Positions 16,339 through 25,071 of a DNA stretch of 64,000 bases are shown here, in pieces. Source of the DNA: CAWCKS01 sp963763485 (GTDB lineage: Bacteria; Pseudomonadota; Alphaproteobacteria; Rhizobiales; Xanthobacteraceae); the NCBI GenBank assembly GCA_963763485.1, contig CAVXOW010000008.1:62001-126000 (forward strand), read 5' to 3'. A program made the position numbers and the translations under genes. The number at the start of each line of letters is the position of its first letter. Within the stretch, counting starts at the first letter, position 1. Under the pieces are notes generated by a model, which was given only the letters and a program-made list of their open reading frames with translations, was not told the DNA's origin and did no database searches.

Positions 16339-17034
16339 CTAGAGCGCCATCGCCCGGCTGATCGCCGACGGATCGAGGTCACTTCGATCGCAAGTGAATT
16401 TGACCGCGCCGCGGTCCATCACCGAAAAATAGTCGCCGAGCTCGCAGGCAAAATCGAGATACTGCTCGACCAGCACGATCGCGATGTTGCCGAGGTCGCG
16501 CAGGTAGGAAATCGCCCGTCCGATATCCTTGATGATGGACGGCTGGATGCCTTCGGTCGGTTCGTCCAGCAGCAGCAGTTTTGGGCGCATCACCAGCGCG
16601 CGGCCGATCGCGAGCTGCTGCTGCTGGCCGCCGGAGAGATCGCCGCCGCGCCGGCCGAGCATCAACTCCAGCACCGGAAACAACGAGAACACGTCATCAG
16701 GAACATTACGATCGTCGCGATTGATCGCGGCAAAACCGGTCTTGAGATTCTCCTCGACCGTCAGCAGCGGAAAGATCTCGCGGCCCTGCGGCACCAGCGC
16801 GATGCCCCGACGCGCCCGTTCATAGGACTTCATCGCACCGAGATCGGCGCCGTCGAATTTGATCGTGCCGCTCGAGATGGTGTGCTGACCGACCAGCGCG
16901 CGCAGCAGGCTGGTCTTGCCGACGCCGTTGCGGCCGAGCACGCAGGTGACCTTGCCCGGCTCCGCCTTGAGCGAGACGCCACGCAGCGCCTGCGCCGCAC
17001 CGTAGTAAAGACTGATGTTGTCGACTTCCAGCAT
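16339..17034 (-). CDS. urtE: Urea ABC transporter ATP-binding protein UrtE
   Basis: 231 residues, LivF-like ATPase. The Walker A is GRNGVGKT (about residues 34-41), the signature LSGGQQQQ, and the Walker B LLLLDEPTEGIQPSII. That extended DEPTEGIQPSII form is typical of UrtE. It pairs with UrtD to power high-affinity urea uptake. It starts three bases after the urtD stop and is the last transporter gene before ureD, so uptake and hydrolysis are probably co-expressed. Confidence 0.95.
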   Translation of the reverse strand: MLEVDNISLYYGAAQALRGVSLKAEPGKVTCVLGRNGVGKTSLLRALVGQHTISSGTIKFDGADLGAMKSYERARRGIALVPQGREIFPLLTVEENLKTGFAAINRDDRNVPDDVFSLFPVLELMLGRRGGDLSGGQQQQLAIGRALVMRPKLLLLDEPTEGIQPSIIKDIGRAISYLRDLGNIAIVLVEQYLDFACELGDYFSVMDRGAVKFTCDRSDLDPSAISRAMAL

Positions 17035-17037
17035 TCG

Positions 17038-17790
17038 CTACCGCCCCAGATAAACCTCGATCACGCGCTCGTTCGCCGACACCTGATCGATCGTGCCTTC
17101 CGCCAGCACCGCGCCTTCGTGCAGGCACGTGACACGGACGCCGAGCTCGCGGACGAACGTCATGTCGTGCTCGACCACGACGACGGTCTTGTCCCTGTTG
17201 ATCTCCTTCAAGAGCTCCGCGGTCTGGTGCGTCTCGACATCGGTCATGCCGGCAACCGGCTCGTCGACCAGCAGCAGTTTTGGATCCTGCGCCAGCAGCA
17301 TGCCAATCTCGAGCCACTGTTTCTGACCGTGCGACAGGCTGCCAGCGAGCTGGTTGCGCGCATCCATCAGGCGGATGGTTTCCAGCACGCCCTCGATTCG
17401 CTTCTGCTCGTCGCGCGTTTCGCGCCAAAACAACGTTCTGCGAACGCGGTGATCGACGTTGAGGGCGAGCCGCAAATTGTCCTCGACCGACTGACTTTCA
17501 AACACTGTCGGTTTCTGGAATTTGCGGCCGATGCCGAGCTCCGCGATCTCGGTTTCATCCAGCCGCGTCAGATCGATGCGACCATCGAACAGAACGTCGC
17601 CTTCGTCGGGGCGCGTCTTGCCGGTGATGATGTCCATCATCGTGGTCTTGCCGGCGCCGTTCGGACCGATGATCGCCCGCATCTCGCCCGGCGCAATGGT
17701 CAGCGACAGGTTGTTAATAGCCTTGAAGCCGTCAAAGGCGACGTGGACGCCGTCGAGATAAAGCATCGCCGAGGTCGCGCGTTCGTCCAT
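17038..17790 (-). CDS. urtD: Urea ABC transporter ATP-binding protein UrtD
   Basis: 250 residues, LivG-like ATPase. The Walker A is GPNGAGKTT (about residues 42-50). The LivG/UrtD-type segment RKFQKPTVFESQSVEDNLRLAL follows, then signature LSHGQKQWLEIGMLL (LSHGQ in place of LSGGQ, usual for UrtD) and Walker B LLLVDEPVAGM. It forms the nucleotide-binding pair with UrtE. It is separated by three bases from urtC on one side and urtE on the other. Confidence 0.95.
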   Translation of the reverse strand: MDERATSAMLYLDGVHVAFDGFKAINNLSLTIAPGEMRAIIGPNGAGKTTMMDIITGKTRPDEGDVLFDGRIDLTRLDETEIAELGIGRKFQKPTVFESQSVEDNLRLALNVDHRVRRTLFWRETRDEQKRIEGVLETIRLMDARNQLAGSLSHGQKQWLEIGMLLAQDPKLLLVDEPVAGMTDVETHQTAELLKEINRDKTVVVVEHDMTFVRELGVRVTCLHEGAVLAEGTIDQVSANERVIEVYLGR

Positions 17791-17793
17791 GGG

Positions 17794-18954
17794 TTACTCC
17801 GCGGGCTTCGGTTCGACCGCTGACTCGGTCATCGTGGGCTTGCCGTTACCGCGCTGTTCAAACAGCGGCGACCACCAGTGGCGGAAAGTGCCGACAATGC
17901 CGCGCGGCATCAACAACGTGACCAGCACGAACAGCGCGCCGAGCATGAACAGCCAGTACGGCGCGAGCGGACCGGAGGTGAAGACTGTCTTGGCATAGTT
18001 GACGACGACCGCGCCCAGCGCGGCGCCGACCAGCGTGCCGCGACCGCCGACGGCAACCCAGATCACGGCCTCGATGGAGTTGCCAGGCATAAACTCGCTT
18101 GGGTTGATGATCCCGACCTGCGGGACATAGAGCGCGCCGGCGATGCCGGCCATGCAAGCCGATACGGTGAACACGAACAGCTTGTAGGACTCGACACGGT
18201 AGCCGAGGAATCGGGTACGTAATTCGGCGTCGCGGATCGCGATCAGCACCTTGCCGAGCTTCGATGCAACGATTGCCCGGCACACGATGAAGCCTATGGC
18301 GAGCGCGAAGCAGCTCAACATGAACAGCGTTGCGCGCGTGCCGGCAGCTTGCACGTTGAAGCCGAGAATGTCCTTGAAATCGGTGAGACCGTTGTTGCCG
18401 CCGAAACCGAAATTGTTGCGGAAGAAGCCGAGCATCAGCGCATAGGTCATCGCCTGCGTGATGATCGAGAGGTAGACGCCGGTGACGCGCGAGCGGAAGG
18501 CGAACCAGCCGAAGCCGAAGGCTAGTAGCCCTGGCACCAGCACGACCATCAGTGCAGCGAACCAGAACATGTCAAAGCCGTACCAGAACCACGGCAGCTC
18601 CTTGTAGTTCAGGAACACCATGAAGTCGGGCAGGATCGGATTGGCATAGACGCCGCGCGTGCCGATCTGCCGCATCAGGTACATGCCCATGGCGTAGCCG
18701 CCGAGCGCAAAGAATGCACCGTGGCCGAGCGAGAGGATGCCGCAGTAACCCCAGATCAGATCGATTGCGAGCGCGAGAATGGCGTAGCAGGTGTATTTGC
18801 CCCACAGCGCAACGAGATAGGTCGGTACGTGCAGCAGCGACAATTCCGGCAGCAGCAGGTTCGACAGCGGCACAAAAATGCCGATCGCCGCGAGCACGCC
18901 AAGAAAGATCGTCGAGGAGCGATCCAGCGCGCGGATGAGCGGGTGGCCGGTCAT
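17794..18954 (-). CDS. urtC: Urea ABC transporter permease UrtC
   Basis: 386 residues, LivM-like permease with about ten membrane helices. UrtC signature segments are IWGYCGILSLGHGAFFALGGYAMGMYLMR, the loop GVYANPILPDFMVFLNYKELPWFW, and the cytoplasmic coupling region LIAIRDAELRTRFLGYRVESYKLFVF. It pairs with UrtB as the membrane channel. A 197-base gap holding an inverted pair of dispersed palindromes separates it from urtB. The other transporter genes are packed closely. Confidence 0.95.
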   Translation of the reverse strand: MTGHPLIRALDRSSTIFLGVLAAIGIFVPLSNLLLPELSLLHVPTYLVALWGKYTCYAILALAIDLIWGYCGILSLGHGAFFALGGYAMGMYLMRQIGTRGVYANPILPDFMVFLNYKELPWFWYGFDMFWFAALMVVLVPGLLAFGFGWFAFRSRVTGVYLSIITQAMTYALMLGFFRNNFGFGGNNGLTDFKDILGFNVQAAGTRATLFMLSCFALAIGFIVCRAIVASKLGKVLIAIRDAELRTRFLGYRVESYKLFVFTVSACMAGIAGALYVPQVGIINPSEFMPGNSIEAVIWVAVGGRGTLVGAALGAVVVNYAKTVFTSGPLAPYWLFMLGALFVLVTLLMPRGIVGTFRHWWSPLFEQRGNGKPTMTESAVEPKPAE

Positions 18955-18990
18955 GCCAATGCTCCGCGCGCAAGGCGCCTCTGTTCCTGG

Positions 18991-19124
18991 TCGTCCCCGC
19001 GAACGCGGGGACCCATACGCCGCAGCGCAAGCGAGACGCTGAGCCTCGGAGAATCATTCTCTGGCCGAACTCAGCGTTGGACAATGAGCACAGGGGTTAT
19101 GGGTCCCCGCGTTCGCGGGGACGA
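18991..19124. repeat. Inverted pair of GTCCCCGCG palindromes between urtB and urtC
   Basis: The 27 bases at 18991-19017 are exactly inverted at 19098-19124. Each arm is itself a palindrome (TCCCCGCGAACGCGGGGA). The unit recurs at 52294-52319 and 63928-63950, so it is a dispersed REP-like element that can form a large cruciform in the urt transcript. Confidence 0.8.
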
Positions 19125-19151
19125 CGGTCTCGTTGCGGCGCGCCGCAGCAC

Positions 19152-20765
19152 TCATGCTTCCACCGCCCTGCCCTTCAGCGCGAACAGGCCGCGCGGACGC
19201 TTCTGGATGAACAGGATGATCAACACGAGAATGGCGATCTTGCCGAGCACGGCGCCGGCGACGGGCTCGAGGAACTTGTTGGCGATCCCGAGCGTGATGG
19301 CGCCGACCAGCGTGCCCCACAGATTGCCCACGCCGCCGAACACCACGACCATGAACGAGTCGATGATGTAACCTTGGCCGAGATTGGGGCTGACATTGTC
19401 GATCTGCGACAGCGCGACTCCGGCGATGCCGGCAATGCCCGAGCCGAGCCCGAAGGTGAGCGCGTCGACCCGCGACGTTGCGATTCCCATCGAGGCCGCC
19501 ATGCGGCGGTTCTGCGTCACGGCGCGCATCTCGAGGCCGAGGCGGGTGAAGCGCAGCATGCCGAGCAGCAACGCGAACACGCCAACGGTGAAGATCACGA
19601 TCCACAGCCTGTTATAGGTGATGGCGATCTGGCCGATATCGAATGCGCCACTCATCCACGAGGGATTGCCGACCTCGCGATTGTTCGGACCGAAGATTGT
19701 GCGTACCGCCTGCTGCAGGATCAGCGACAGGCCCCAGGTCGCGAGCAGCGTCTCCAGCGGCCGGCCATAGAGGAAGCGGATGATGCTGCGCTCGATCAGG
19801 ACGCCGATCGCGCCGGACACCAGAAACGCAAGCGGCACCGCAATGAACAGCGATTGATCGAACAGCGCCGGATAGCGGGTACGAATCACCTCCTGCACGA
19901 CGAAGGTCGTGTAGGCGCCGAGCATGACCATCTCGCCATGCGCCATGTTGATGACGCCCATCACGCCGAAGGTAATGGCAAGCCCGATTGCGGCGAGCAG
20001 CAGCACCGAGCCGAGGGAGACGCCGTACCAGGCGTTCTGCACCGCCGACCACATCGCGAGCGTTGTTTGCACCGATCCTGCCGCGGCCGCAGCGGCCTTG
20101 GCAACGGTCGGCGAGGAATCAGAGCTTGCACCGGTCAGCAGGTTGAACGCGTCCTGATCGCCGAGTCCCTTGATGATGCTGATTGCGTCAAGCTTGTCGG
20201 CTTCGGCCGCGTCCGGTTTCGACAGCATGATCGCCGCCCGCGCCGCCGCGAAGGCGCGCTTGGCGTCGGCATTGGTTTCTTTCTGCAGCGCCGCCTCGAT
20301 TGCCGGCAGCGCGGCGGCATCGCGCGACTTGAACACCGATTGCGCGGCCTCGATGCGCTTGGCAGGATCGGGCGAGAGCAGCGTCAGCGAGCCGAGCGCT
20401 TGATCGACCATGCCGCGCAGGCGATTGTTGAGACGTACCGCGGCGAGATTGGCGAAGGATGAATCGGCCGCAGCACCGCTCGCGGCGTCGGCCACCTTGC
20501 CGTCAGGGGCCTTGATGTAAACCTTCCTGGTCGCGCCGTCAGCGAGCAGCCGGCCGTCCTTCAACGCGGAGATGATCGGCAATGCGCGGGCGTCGCCACT
20601 CGACACCAGGGCGCCGATGGCATCGCCGGTGTCGCTGTAGGAATCATTCGAGAATTTTGCGATCGCATCGTCCACGGGGCCGGCGACCGCGGGACGCGAC
20701 CCAAGAACAACGAGCAGGCAGAAGACCGCGAGCGCAACAGCCCGGCAAAGCGATCGGTTCAACAC
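19152..20765 (-). CDS. urtB: Urea ABC transporter permease UrtB
   Basis: 537 residues. A signal peptide and a roughly 230-residue alanine-rich helical (HEAT-like) extracytoplasmic region (DDAIAKFSNDSYSDT..., KDGRLLADGATRKVYIK) precede a LivH-like permease domain (about 250-537). The permease domain includes GVMGVINMAHGEMVMLGAYT and the MAASMGIATSRVDALTFGLGSGIAGIAGVALS loop. The N-terminal extension is normal for proteobacterial UrtB. Its role is not settled. It lies 73 bases downstream of urtA. Confidence 0.95.
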   Translation of the reverse strand: MLNRSLCRAVALAVFCLLVVLGSRPAVAGPVDDAIAKFSNDSYSDTGDAIGALVSSGDARALPIISALKDGRLLADGATRKVYIKAPDGKVADAASGAAADSSFANLAAVRLNNRLRGMVDQALGSLTLLSPDPAKRIEAAQSVFKSRDAAALPAIEAALQKETNADAKRAFAAARAAIMLSKPDAAEADKLDAISIIKGLGDQDAFNLLTGASSDSSPTVAKAAAAAAGSVQTTLAMWSAVQNAWYGVSLGSVLLLAAIGLAITFGVMGVINMAHGEMVMLGAYTTFVVQEVIRTRYPALFDQSLFIAVPLAFLVSGAIGVLIERSIIRFLYGRPLETLLATWGLSLILQQAVRTIFGPNNREVGNPSWMSGAFDIGQIAITYNRLWIVIFTVGVFALLLGMLRFTRLGLEMRAVTQNRRMAASMGIATSRVDALTFGLGSGIAGIAGVALSQIDNVSPNLGQGYIIDSFMVVVFGGVGNLWGTLVGAITLGIANKFLEPVAGAVLGKIAILVLIILFIQKRPRGLFALKGRAVEA

Positions 20766-20838
20766 TGGCAGTCCCCGGCCGAAGTTAAATGGAAGGCGGC
20801 GACGAGCCGCCTTCCGTTGTTGCTGGACGTGGCGGGGC

Positions 20839-22164
20839 TTATGAGCCCGAGCCGCCGCACTTCTGCGTCTTGGTGTTGTAGTTGCCGCACTTCAGCTTGA
20901 CCCAATCCGCCTCGAGGTCCTTCGAGCCTTCGAGATAGTCGGACCATGCGTCACCCGGCACAAGACCGCTGGTCTTCCACACCACATCGAACTGGCCGTC
21001 GCCCTTGATCTCGCCGATGAACACGGGCTTCGTAATGTGGTGGTTCGGCAGCATGGTCGACATGCCACCGGTCAGATTCGGCGCCTGGATGCCGGGCAGC
21101 GCGTCGATCACCTTGTCAGGATCGATGGTGCCGGCCTTCTCGACCGCCTTGACCCACATGGCGAAGCCGATGACGTGGGCTTCCATCGGGTCATTGGTCG
21201 TGCGCTTCGGATTCTTGGTGTACTCCTGCCATTTCTTGATGAAGGCCTCGTTCTCCGGGGTCTTGATCGATTCGAAGTAGTTCCAGGCCGCGAGGTGGCC
21301 GACTAGCGGCTTGGTGTCGAGGCCGGCGAGTTCTTCTTCACCGACCGAGAACGCCACGACCGGAATATCGGTCGCCTTGATGCCCTGGTTGCCGAGCTCC
21401 TTGTAGAACGGCACATTGGCGTCGCCGTTGATGGTCGAAACCACCGCCGTCTTCTTGCCCGTCGAGCCGAACTTCTTGATGTCGGACACGATCGTCTGCC
21501 AGTCGGAATGACCGAACGGCGTGTAGTTGATCATGATGTCTTCATCCTTGACGCCCTTCAGCTTGAGATAGGCGGCAAGAATCTTGTTGGTGGTGCGCGG
21601 ATAGACGTAGTCGGTGCCCGCCAGCACCCAGCGCTTCACTTCGCCGCCATCCTTGCTCATCAGATAATCGACGGCCGGAATCGCCTGCTGGTTCGGCGCG
21701 GCGCCCGTGTAGAACACGTTGCGCTCGCTCTCCTCACCCTCGTACTGCACCGGGTAGAACAGGATGTTGTTCAATTCCTTGAACACCGGCAGCACCGACT
21801 TGCGCGACACCGAGGTCCAGCAGCCGAACACCGCGGCGACCTTGTCCTTGGTGATGAGCTCGCGCGCCTTCTCGGCGAACAGCGGCCAGTTGGAGGCCGG
21901 ATCGACGACCACGGCTTCGAGCTTCTTGCCGAGCAGACCGCCCTTCTTGTTCTGCTCGTCGATGAGGAACAGCATGGTGTCCTTCAGCGTGGTTTCGCTG
22001 ATGGCCATGGTCCCGGAAAGCGAATGCAGGATGCCGACCTTGATGGTGTCATCGGCCCTTGCTCCGCTGAAGGATGCCAGGCCGAGCGCGAGGCCCGCCG
22101 TCGCCGCAACAAAGACGCGGCGGTTGAGCGGCCGCGCAATTGCGGACGCGAATTGATTAAGCAT
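20839..22164 (-). CDS. urtA: Urea ABC transporter substrate-binding protein UrtA
   Basis: 441 residues. The Arg-rich N-terminus (RPLNRRVFVAATAGLALGL...) is an export signal with some Tat character. The mature part begins near ADDTIKVGILHSLSGTMAISE. UrtA-type segments include GCWTSVSRKSVLPVFKELNNILFYPVQYEGEE and NYFESIKTPENEAF, and the C-terminus has paired cysteines (KCGNYNTKTQKCGG). It binds urea in the periplasm. GGGGAG lies upstream of the start, and a sigma-54-like promoter lies about 70 bases upstream. It is the first gene of the urt-ure cluster. Confidence 0.96.
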   Translation of the reverse strand: MLNQFASAIARPLNRRVFVAATAGLALGLASFSGARADDTIKVGILHSLSGTMAISETTLKDTMLFLIDEQNKKGGLLGKKLEAVVVDPASNWPLFAEKARELITKDKVAAVFGCWTSVSRKSVLPVFKELNNILFYPVQYEGEESERNVFYTGAAPNQQAIPAVDYLMSKDGGEVKRWVLAGTDYVYPRTTNKILAAYLKLKGVKDEDIMINYTPFGHSDWQTIVSDIKKFGSTGKKTAVVSTINGDANVPFYKELGNQGIKATDIPVVAFSVGEEELAGLDTKPLVGHLAAWNYFESIKTPENEAFIKKWQEYTKNPKRTTNDPMEAHVIGFAMWVKAVEKAGTIDPDKVIDALPGIQAPNLTGGMSTMLPNHHITKPVFIGEIKGDGQFDVVWKTSGLVPGDAWSDYLEGSKDLEADWVKLKCGNYNTKTQKCGGSGS

Positions 22165-22723
22165 GCGATGTTGTCTCCCCTGACGCAGACTTGAATGGCT
22201 GCGAACGGCCGGACGGCCGCCTGCGTTAACGGAATCGCAAGAACCATGCCATCCAACTGGCGCCGCTTAAGCTACTGCACGCAAAAGGGAATCTCTCCTC
22301 TGCATGAGGCTTTGGCGACAGTATCGCCTATTTCTTGGTCAGCTCAACTGAATGCAATTTTGGCGATATGATCGAAATATATGCAGAATTTCACAATTGT
22401 CCAAAATATCGGCAATCGGCAAACGAGATCAGTGCGACGCCCATCTGCCGGGACGGTGAAGCGCCTTTACCAAAAATGCTCTGCGGGCTGTTTCCCTCAG
22501 TTTCCCGACGGTTGCGCCTTGAAAGCGCCGCGCACATGGCGCATATGAAGCGCGGCCTTGAGGTTTCTCGGGCCCCATCGGGCTGCGTGTCCTGCATCCG
22601 CTTGACGGATCCAGGCTTTGCTATTCACCCAAAATCGATGCCCCAGACACGCGGGCGTCCATTGAACCGCGCACGGCGTATCCCGCCGGCGGCTGGTTTC
22701 GTTTGAACACAGAAAGAACCGTT
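22165..22723. other. Intergenic region between urtA and the DEAD-box helicase
   Basis: 559 bases between divergent genes. It holds the sigma-54-like promoter of urtA (22235-22251). The AT-richer stretch at 22330-22430 could contain further regulatory sites. No protein or RNA gene was recognised. Confidence 0.5.
22235..22251 (-). promoter_or_regulatory. Sigma-54-type promoter upstream of urtA
   Basis: Minus strand reads TGGCAT (22251-22246), GGTTC, TTGCGA (22240-22235). The GG and GC dinucleotides have the correct -24/-12 spacing, and the site differs from TGGCAC-N5-TTGC at one base. Nitrogen control (NtrC) of urea uptake is known in other bacteria. No clear NtrC site was identified here. Confidence 0.6.
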
Positions 22724-24196
22724 TTGACCTCTTTTCAGGATTTCGGCCTCGCCGATCCAATCGGGCGTGCACTCAAGGAAGAAAACTACGTCACGCCGAC
22801 ACCCATCCAAGCACAAACTATCCCCGTGGCACTCACCGGCCGAGACGTGGTCGGCATCGCCCAAACCGGCACCGGCAAGACCGCCGCGTTCGCCCTGCCG
22901 ATCCTCCATCGCCTGATTCATCCACGCAAACAGATGCCGCCGAAGAGCTGCCGGGTGCTGGTGCTCAGCCCGACGCGCGAGCTCTCCGGGCAGATCCTTG
23001 ACAGCTTCCAGGCCTATGGCCGCCACCTCAAACTCAAATCCGCGCTGGCCATCGGCGGCGTGCCGATGGGACGCCAGGTCCGCGCCATCATGCCGGGACT
23101 CGACGTGCTGGTCGCCACCCCGGGACGCCTGCTCGACCTTGTTGGCGGCAACGCCCTGAAACTCGGCCAGGTCGAATTCCTCGTGCTCGACGAAGCCGAC
23201 CGCATGCTCGACATGGGCTTCATCAACGACATCCGCAAAATCGTCGCCAAGATCCCGACCGAGCGGCAGACGCTGTTGTTCTCGGCGACAATGCCGAAGG
23301 ACATCGCCGAACTCGCCGAGCAGATGCTGCGCGATCCCGCCAAGGTCGCGGTGACGCCGGTCGCCTCGACCGTCGAGCGCGTCAGCCAGCGCATCATCGA
23401 GGTCGACCGCGGCGTCAAGCCGGCGCTGCTTGCCGAGATGCTGAAGAGCGAGACGGTAGATCGGGCGCTGGTGTTCACGCGGACCAAGCACGGCGCGGAC
23501 AAGGTCGTGAAAGGCCTTGCCAAAGCCGCGATTGCGGCCGAGGCCATCCATGGCAACAAGTCGCAGAACCATCGCGAGCGCGTGCTGGCGGCGTTCCGTA
23601 ACGGCAGCGTCCGCACCCTGGTCGCGACCGACATCGCGGCGCGCGGCATCGATGTTGACGGCATCAGCCACGTCTTCAATTTCGATATGCCCAACATTCC
23701 GGAGACCTACGTTCATCGCATCGGCCGCACCGCGCGCGCCGGGGCCGATGGCGTCGCGATCTCGTTCGTCGATGCCGACGAGGTCGCCTACCTGCGCGAC
23801 ATCGAACGCCTGATCCGCCAGACCCTGCCGCGCGAGGATCGTCGCAGCGGCAATCAAGGCGCACGTGCGGAGGATCGTTCCGCCGCCACGCGGCATCCGC
23901 AGCAGCGCTCACACGACGGGCGGCGCGGCCACACGCAACGCCACCAGGGCGGCCGCACCGATCAGCAGCCTGAGCAGGCGCGCGGAAACCACACCCAACA
24001 CGGTCACCGTCGCCCAGGTCGCGACGCCACCGCCCAGCCGGCGCGTCCGCATGGCAATGGCAGCGCGCCGCATGAGGGCATCCAAGGTGTCGGCTTCATG
24101 ACACGGAGCAGTCAGCGGCCGGCGGCGGGCGCGCCCCGCAACAAGCATTTGCGTTCAAGCGGTCGGGTAAAGGCCGGCCGTCATCCACAGCGTTAG
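22724..24196 (+). CDS. DEAD-box RNA helicase (RhlE/DeaD-like)
   Basis: 490 residues from TTG 22724 (MTSFQDFGLADPI), or 497 from TTG 22703. All helicase motifs are present: Q-motif TPTPIQAQTIP, motif I AQTGTGKT, PTRELSGQ, GG, TPGRLLD, motif II DEAD, motif III SAT, ARGIDVDG and motif VI HRIGRTARAG. The C-terminal ~110 residues are a basic, low-complexity tail rich in His, Gln, Arg and Gly that would bind RNA. It is followed 28 bases later by infA and then a cold-shock gene, which suggests a role in RNA unfolding or ribosome assembly at low temperature. This is inference from context. Confidence 0.93.
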   Translation: MTSFQDFGLADPIGRALKEENYVTPTPIQAQTIPVALTGRDVVGIAQTGTGKTAAFALPILHRLIHPRKQMPPKSCRVLVLSPTRELSGQILDSFQAYGRHLKLKSALAIGGVPMGRQVRAIMPGLDVLVATPGRLLDLVGGNALKLGQVEFLVLDEADRMLDMGFINDIRKIVAKIPTERQTLLFSATMPKDIAELAEQMLRDPAKVAVTPVASTVERVSQRIIEVDRGVKPALLAEMLKSETVDRALVFTRTKHGADKVVKGLAKAAIAAEAIHGNKSQNHRERVLAAFRNGSVRTLVATDIAARGIDVDGISHVFNFDMPNIPETYVHRIGRTARAGADGVAISFVDADEVAYLRDIERLIRQTLPREDRRSGNQGARAEDRSAATRHPQQRSHDGRRGHTQRHQGGRTDQQPEQARGNHTQHGHRRPGRDATAQPARPHGNGSAPHEGIQGVGFMTRSSQRPAAGAPRNKHLRSSGRVKAGRHPQR

Positions 24197-24224
24197 AATC
24201 CAGAAAATCTCTCTCGGAGAAACC

Positions 24225-24512
24225 ATGGCCAAGGAAGAACTGATCCAATTCGAAGGACTCGTGACCGAGATCCTTCCCGACGCACGGTATCGGGTGAAGC
24301 TCGATGCCGGGCACGAAATCATTGCCTACACAGCGGGCAAGATGAAGAAGAACCGCATCAAGACGCTGGCCGGCGACCGCGTTACCGTCGAGATGTCGCC
24401 GTACGACCTGGAGAAGGGCCGCCTGATCTTCCGTCACAAGGACGAGCGCGCCAGTTCGGCGCCGCGGCCGAACGCGCCCCCGCGCGGCAACCAGCAGTTC
24501 CGCCGCCGCTGA
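24225..24512 (+). CDS. infA: Translation initiation factor IF-1
   Basis: 95 residues, an S1/OB-fold protein (MAKEELIQFEGLVTEILPDA..., YRVKLDAGHEIIAYTAGKMKKNRIKTLAGDRVTVEMSPYDLEKGRLIFRHK). IF-1 binds the 30S A site during initiation. The usual length is about 72, so here a 23-residue Pro/Arg-rich tail (APRPNAPPRGNQQFRRR) is added. Such extended IF-1 copies occur as second infA genes in rhizobia, so a canonical copy may exist elsewhere. GGAG precedes ATG 24225. Confidence 0.93.
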   Translation: MAKEELIQFEGLVTEILPDARYRVKLDAGHEIIAYTAGKMKKNRIKTLAGDRVTVEMSPYDLEKGRLIFRHKDERASSAPRPNAPPRGNQQFRRR

Positions 24513-24574
24513 TCGCGCGAGCTGAAAGGCGACGGCAACGTTCCGTCGCTTTTCCGGCGGCCGCGTTGCGCGAC

Positions 24575-24618
24575 GGGATTGTGAGACTGGGATTGTGAGA
24601 CTTGGGATTGTGAGACTT
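24575..24618 (+). repeat. Three tandem copies of a 14-15 bp unit
   Basis: GGGATTGTGAGACT(T) occurs at 24575-24588, 24589-24603 and 24604-24618 in the gap between infA and the cold-shock gene. An AT-rich element with inverted GCCGAT/ATCGGC arms follows and may be the cold-shock promoter. Confidence 0.75.
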
Positions 24619-24780
24619 GCCGATTTTCAGTATATTATCGGCCATCGAGTTTCGGCCGGACGACGTGGCCTACGACCGGCACTGCCGGATCAGCGCTGAC
24701 GACCTCTTTCCAAAATTTCGATTTTCCGAGCGGTCCGCATGCCGCGGACGCTCAGTCCATGCAAGCGAAAGGGTTGTCTT

Positions 24781-24990
24781 GTGAGCAAGGGAACAGTGAA
24801 GTGGTTCAACGCCACCAAGGGCTACGGCTTCATCCAGCCGGATGACGGCAGCAAGGATGTGTTCGTGCACATCAGCGCCGTCGAGCGCGCCGGCCTCGGC
24901 ACGCTGAACGACGGTCAGAAGGTCTCGTTCGAGATCGTGACCGACCGCCGTTCGGGCAAGGCATCGGCGGATCAGCTGCGGGTGGAGTGA
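24781..24990 (+). CDS. CspA-family cold-shock protein
   Basis: 69 residues from GTG 24781 (MSKGTVKWFNATKGYGFIQP...). RNP1 (KGYGFIQ) and RNP2 (VFVHIS) motifs are intact. It binds single-stranded nucleic acid and acts as an RNA chaperone. An upstream ATG at 24739 would add a non-family leader. The untranslated leader is probably long, as in other csp genes. A strong terminator follows. It groups with the DEAD-box helicase and IF-1 upstream. Confidence 0.95.
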   Translation: MSKGTVKWFNATKGYGFIQPDDGSKDVFVHISAVERAGLGTLNDGQKVSFEIVTDRRSGKASADQLRVE

Positions 24991-25018
24991 TCCACCGCCT
25001 CACCGTCAGACAAAACGC

Positions 25019-25052
25019 AAGGGCCGCGCGAGAGCGCGGCCCTTGTCATTTT
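25019..25052 (+). terminator. Rho-independent terminator of the cold-shock gene
   Basis: Perfect 11-bp GC-rich stem (25019-25029 with 25034-25044), GAGA loop, then TGTCATTTTC. It lies 29 bases after the stop codon. Confidence 0.85.
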
Positions 25053-25071
25053 CTGGCTGGGAATTCGGCCC

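Noticed and set aside
15682..17823. 713-residue plus-strand open frame across ureD, urtE and urtD
   Set aside because: Antisense to three clearly recognised genes. High GC removes stops from this frame.
18991..19124. Repeated GTCCCCGCG units as a CRISPR array
   Set aside because: Only two inverted copies here, palindromic, with no regular spacers or cas genes. They fit a REP-like element.
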